Source of the DNA: Candidatus Heimdallarchaeota archaeon | GTDB taxonomy: Archaea; Asgardarchaeota; Heimdallarchaeia; Heimdallarchaeales; Kariarchaeaceae | DNA: 5,169 nt | Reading direction: 5' to 3' | Assembly (NCBI GenBank): GCA_022574115.1 | Contig: JACZSS010000258.1 | Location: 1 to 5,169, forward strand | In this document: piece after piece, positions 4,625 through 5,169 of the stretch | How positions within the stretch are numbered: position 1 is the stretch's first letter | Layout of the letters: every line of letters begins with the position of its first letter | Translations under genes and position numbers: made by a program | The notes under the pieces: model-generated | Told to the model about the DNA's origin: nothing | The model's database searches: none | The model's input: the letters and a program-made list of their open reading frames with translations, nothing else

Positions 4625-5169
4625 TCAGATAAACATGCTGAATTTAGTTTGTTTGAGTCCCATATTCTTTGATGCGATTACCAACAGCAATAAACAGCAA
4701 AATGAAAGATACATATGCTGTTTTATGGGGTCTTCGTTAGTAACTCTGGGTCTTCTCATGTTACAGAAGCGTTTGAGATAACCAAAGGTCCGTTCGACTG
4801 CATTTCTTTTCCAATAAACCCTCCAGAAGGTGTACTCACTTAGATCCCAAGGAATAAAATCGTGGATGGTTTTCTTTTTCAATTCAGTCTTTGATGGTCT
4901 GATGAAAGAAGCAACGTCAGTTGCTTCTATGAGATCTCGGTTTTTTTTGGATGAATATCCTTTATCTGCCGACACAGCCTTAATTGACGGTAGAACCTTC
5001 AAGGCTGCTTTGAAAACCATTCCAAATGCCTTTTTATCATTGACATTTCCTGGTAAGACTAGAGCTACCAGCGGGATCTCTGATTTGGTTACCGTGGCAG
5101 TGTGAACCCGATATCCTATTTCAAAACCTTCTGGGGACTTACCCAGACGAGCAAAATCACAATTTTTGG
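4625..5169 (-). CDS. DDE transposase, IS4/IS5 superfamily, 5'-partial
   Basis: This enzyme cuts and joins IS ends with an RNase H-like DDE core. The frame is open to the window edge, giving about 180 visible residues of the C-terminal half. Features in order: GFEIGYRVHTATV near 14-26, LPGNVNDKKAF near 38-48, the second catalytic Asp in SADKGYSSKKNR (about residue 68), then the diagnostic Y-x2-R-x3-E-x6-K signature in YWKRNAVERTFGYLKR with the catalytic Glu at about 125. A hydrophobic C-terminal helix (LSFCCLLLLVIASKN) follows. The first catalytic Asp must lie outside the window. No stops or frameshifts interrupt the visible part, so the copy may be intact. An internal ATG at 5020 is not the true start because the conserved fold continues upstream of it. 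Confidence 0.9.
   Translation of the reverse strand, partial: KNCDFARLGKSPEGFEIGYRVHTATVTKSEIPLVALVLPGNVNDKKAFGMVFKAALKVLPSIKAVSADKGYSSKKNRDLIEATDVASFIRPSKTELKKKTIHDFIPWDLSEYTFWRVYWKRNAVERTFGYLKRFCNMRRPRVTNEDPIKQHMYLSFCCLLLLVIASKNMGLKQTKFSMFI

Larger units (their letters stand above)
4569..5169 (-). mobile_element. Partial insertion sequence (IS4/IS5 superfamily)
   Basis: The element is defined by its transposase gene; the other end lies beyond the right edge, so inverted repeats and target duplication cannot be checked. The left boundary is a guess based on the stem-loop that follows the transposase stop; the true tip could be tens of bases either side. Confidence 0.55.

Noticed and set aside
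4596..5105. Two plus-strand frames opposite the transposase
   Set aside because: They are the complement of conserved transposase motifs (SADKGY and the YREK signature), so they are not independent genes.

Overview
The window looks archaeal, most probably from an Asgard-type archaeon such as a Heimdall- or Loki-like lineage. This rests on an archaeal PCNA-type sliding clamp fragment, archaeal TATA-like boxes about 27 nt upstream of two start codons (leaderless pattern), GGAGGG and AGGTGAT Shine-Dalgarno sites on other genes, a stand-alone winged-helix regulator, and three signal- or membrane-anchored surface proteins with N-glycosylation sequons. The lineage is inferred, not proven. There are no rRNA or tRNA genes and no CRISPR array.

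Layout, left to right. 1-600 (+): the middle of a PCNA gene, cut by the window edge. It stops resembling PCNA near position 402 and runs into an unrelated 3' tail, so most of clamp domain 2 is missing. 601-899: a convergent intergenic gap holding two near-identical 28-bp palindromic repeats. 2140-900 (-): a likely two-gene operon made of a membrane-anchored extracytoplasmic protein (2140-1211) followed 17 bp later by a small winged-helix DNA-binding protein (1193-900). 2141-2723: a long gap with promoters at both ends, a small inverted repeat and dense GATC/CGATCGATC palindromes; it may contain gene remnants. 2724-3527 (+): a secreted Ig-like surface protein with a C-terminal membrane anchor. 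3519-3623 (-): a possible C-terminal gene remnant. 4415-3663 (-): a second type-I surface protein, heavily sequon-decorated, with a Shine-Dalgarno site and a perfect 14-bp palindrome just upstream. 4428-4624: a nested inverted repeat and a strong hairpin. 5169-4625 (-): the C-terminal part of an IS4/IS5-superfamily DDE transposase, cut by the right edge.

How it fits together: this is an accessory region at a broken core gene. The clamp fragment, the IS element, the repeats and the possible remnants point to past rearrangement. The intact genes are mostly cell-envelope proteins plus one regulator; the regulator and its upstream membrane protein could be a sensor/regulator pair, but that is inferred only from their arrangement. 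I do not recognise a known defence or biosynthetic system here.
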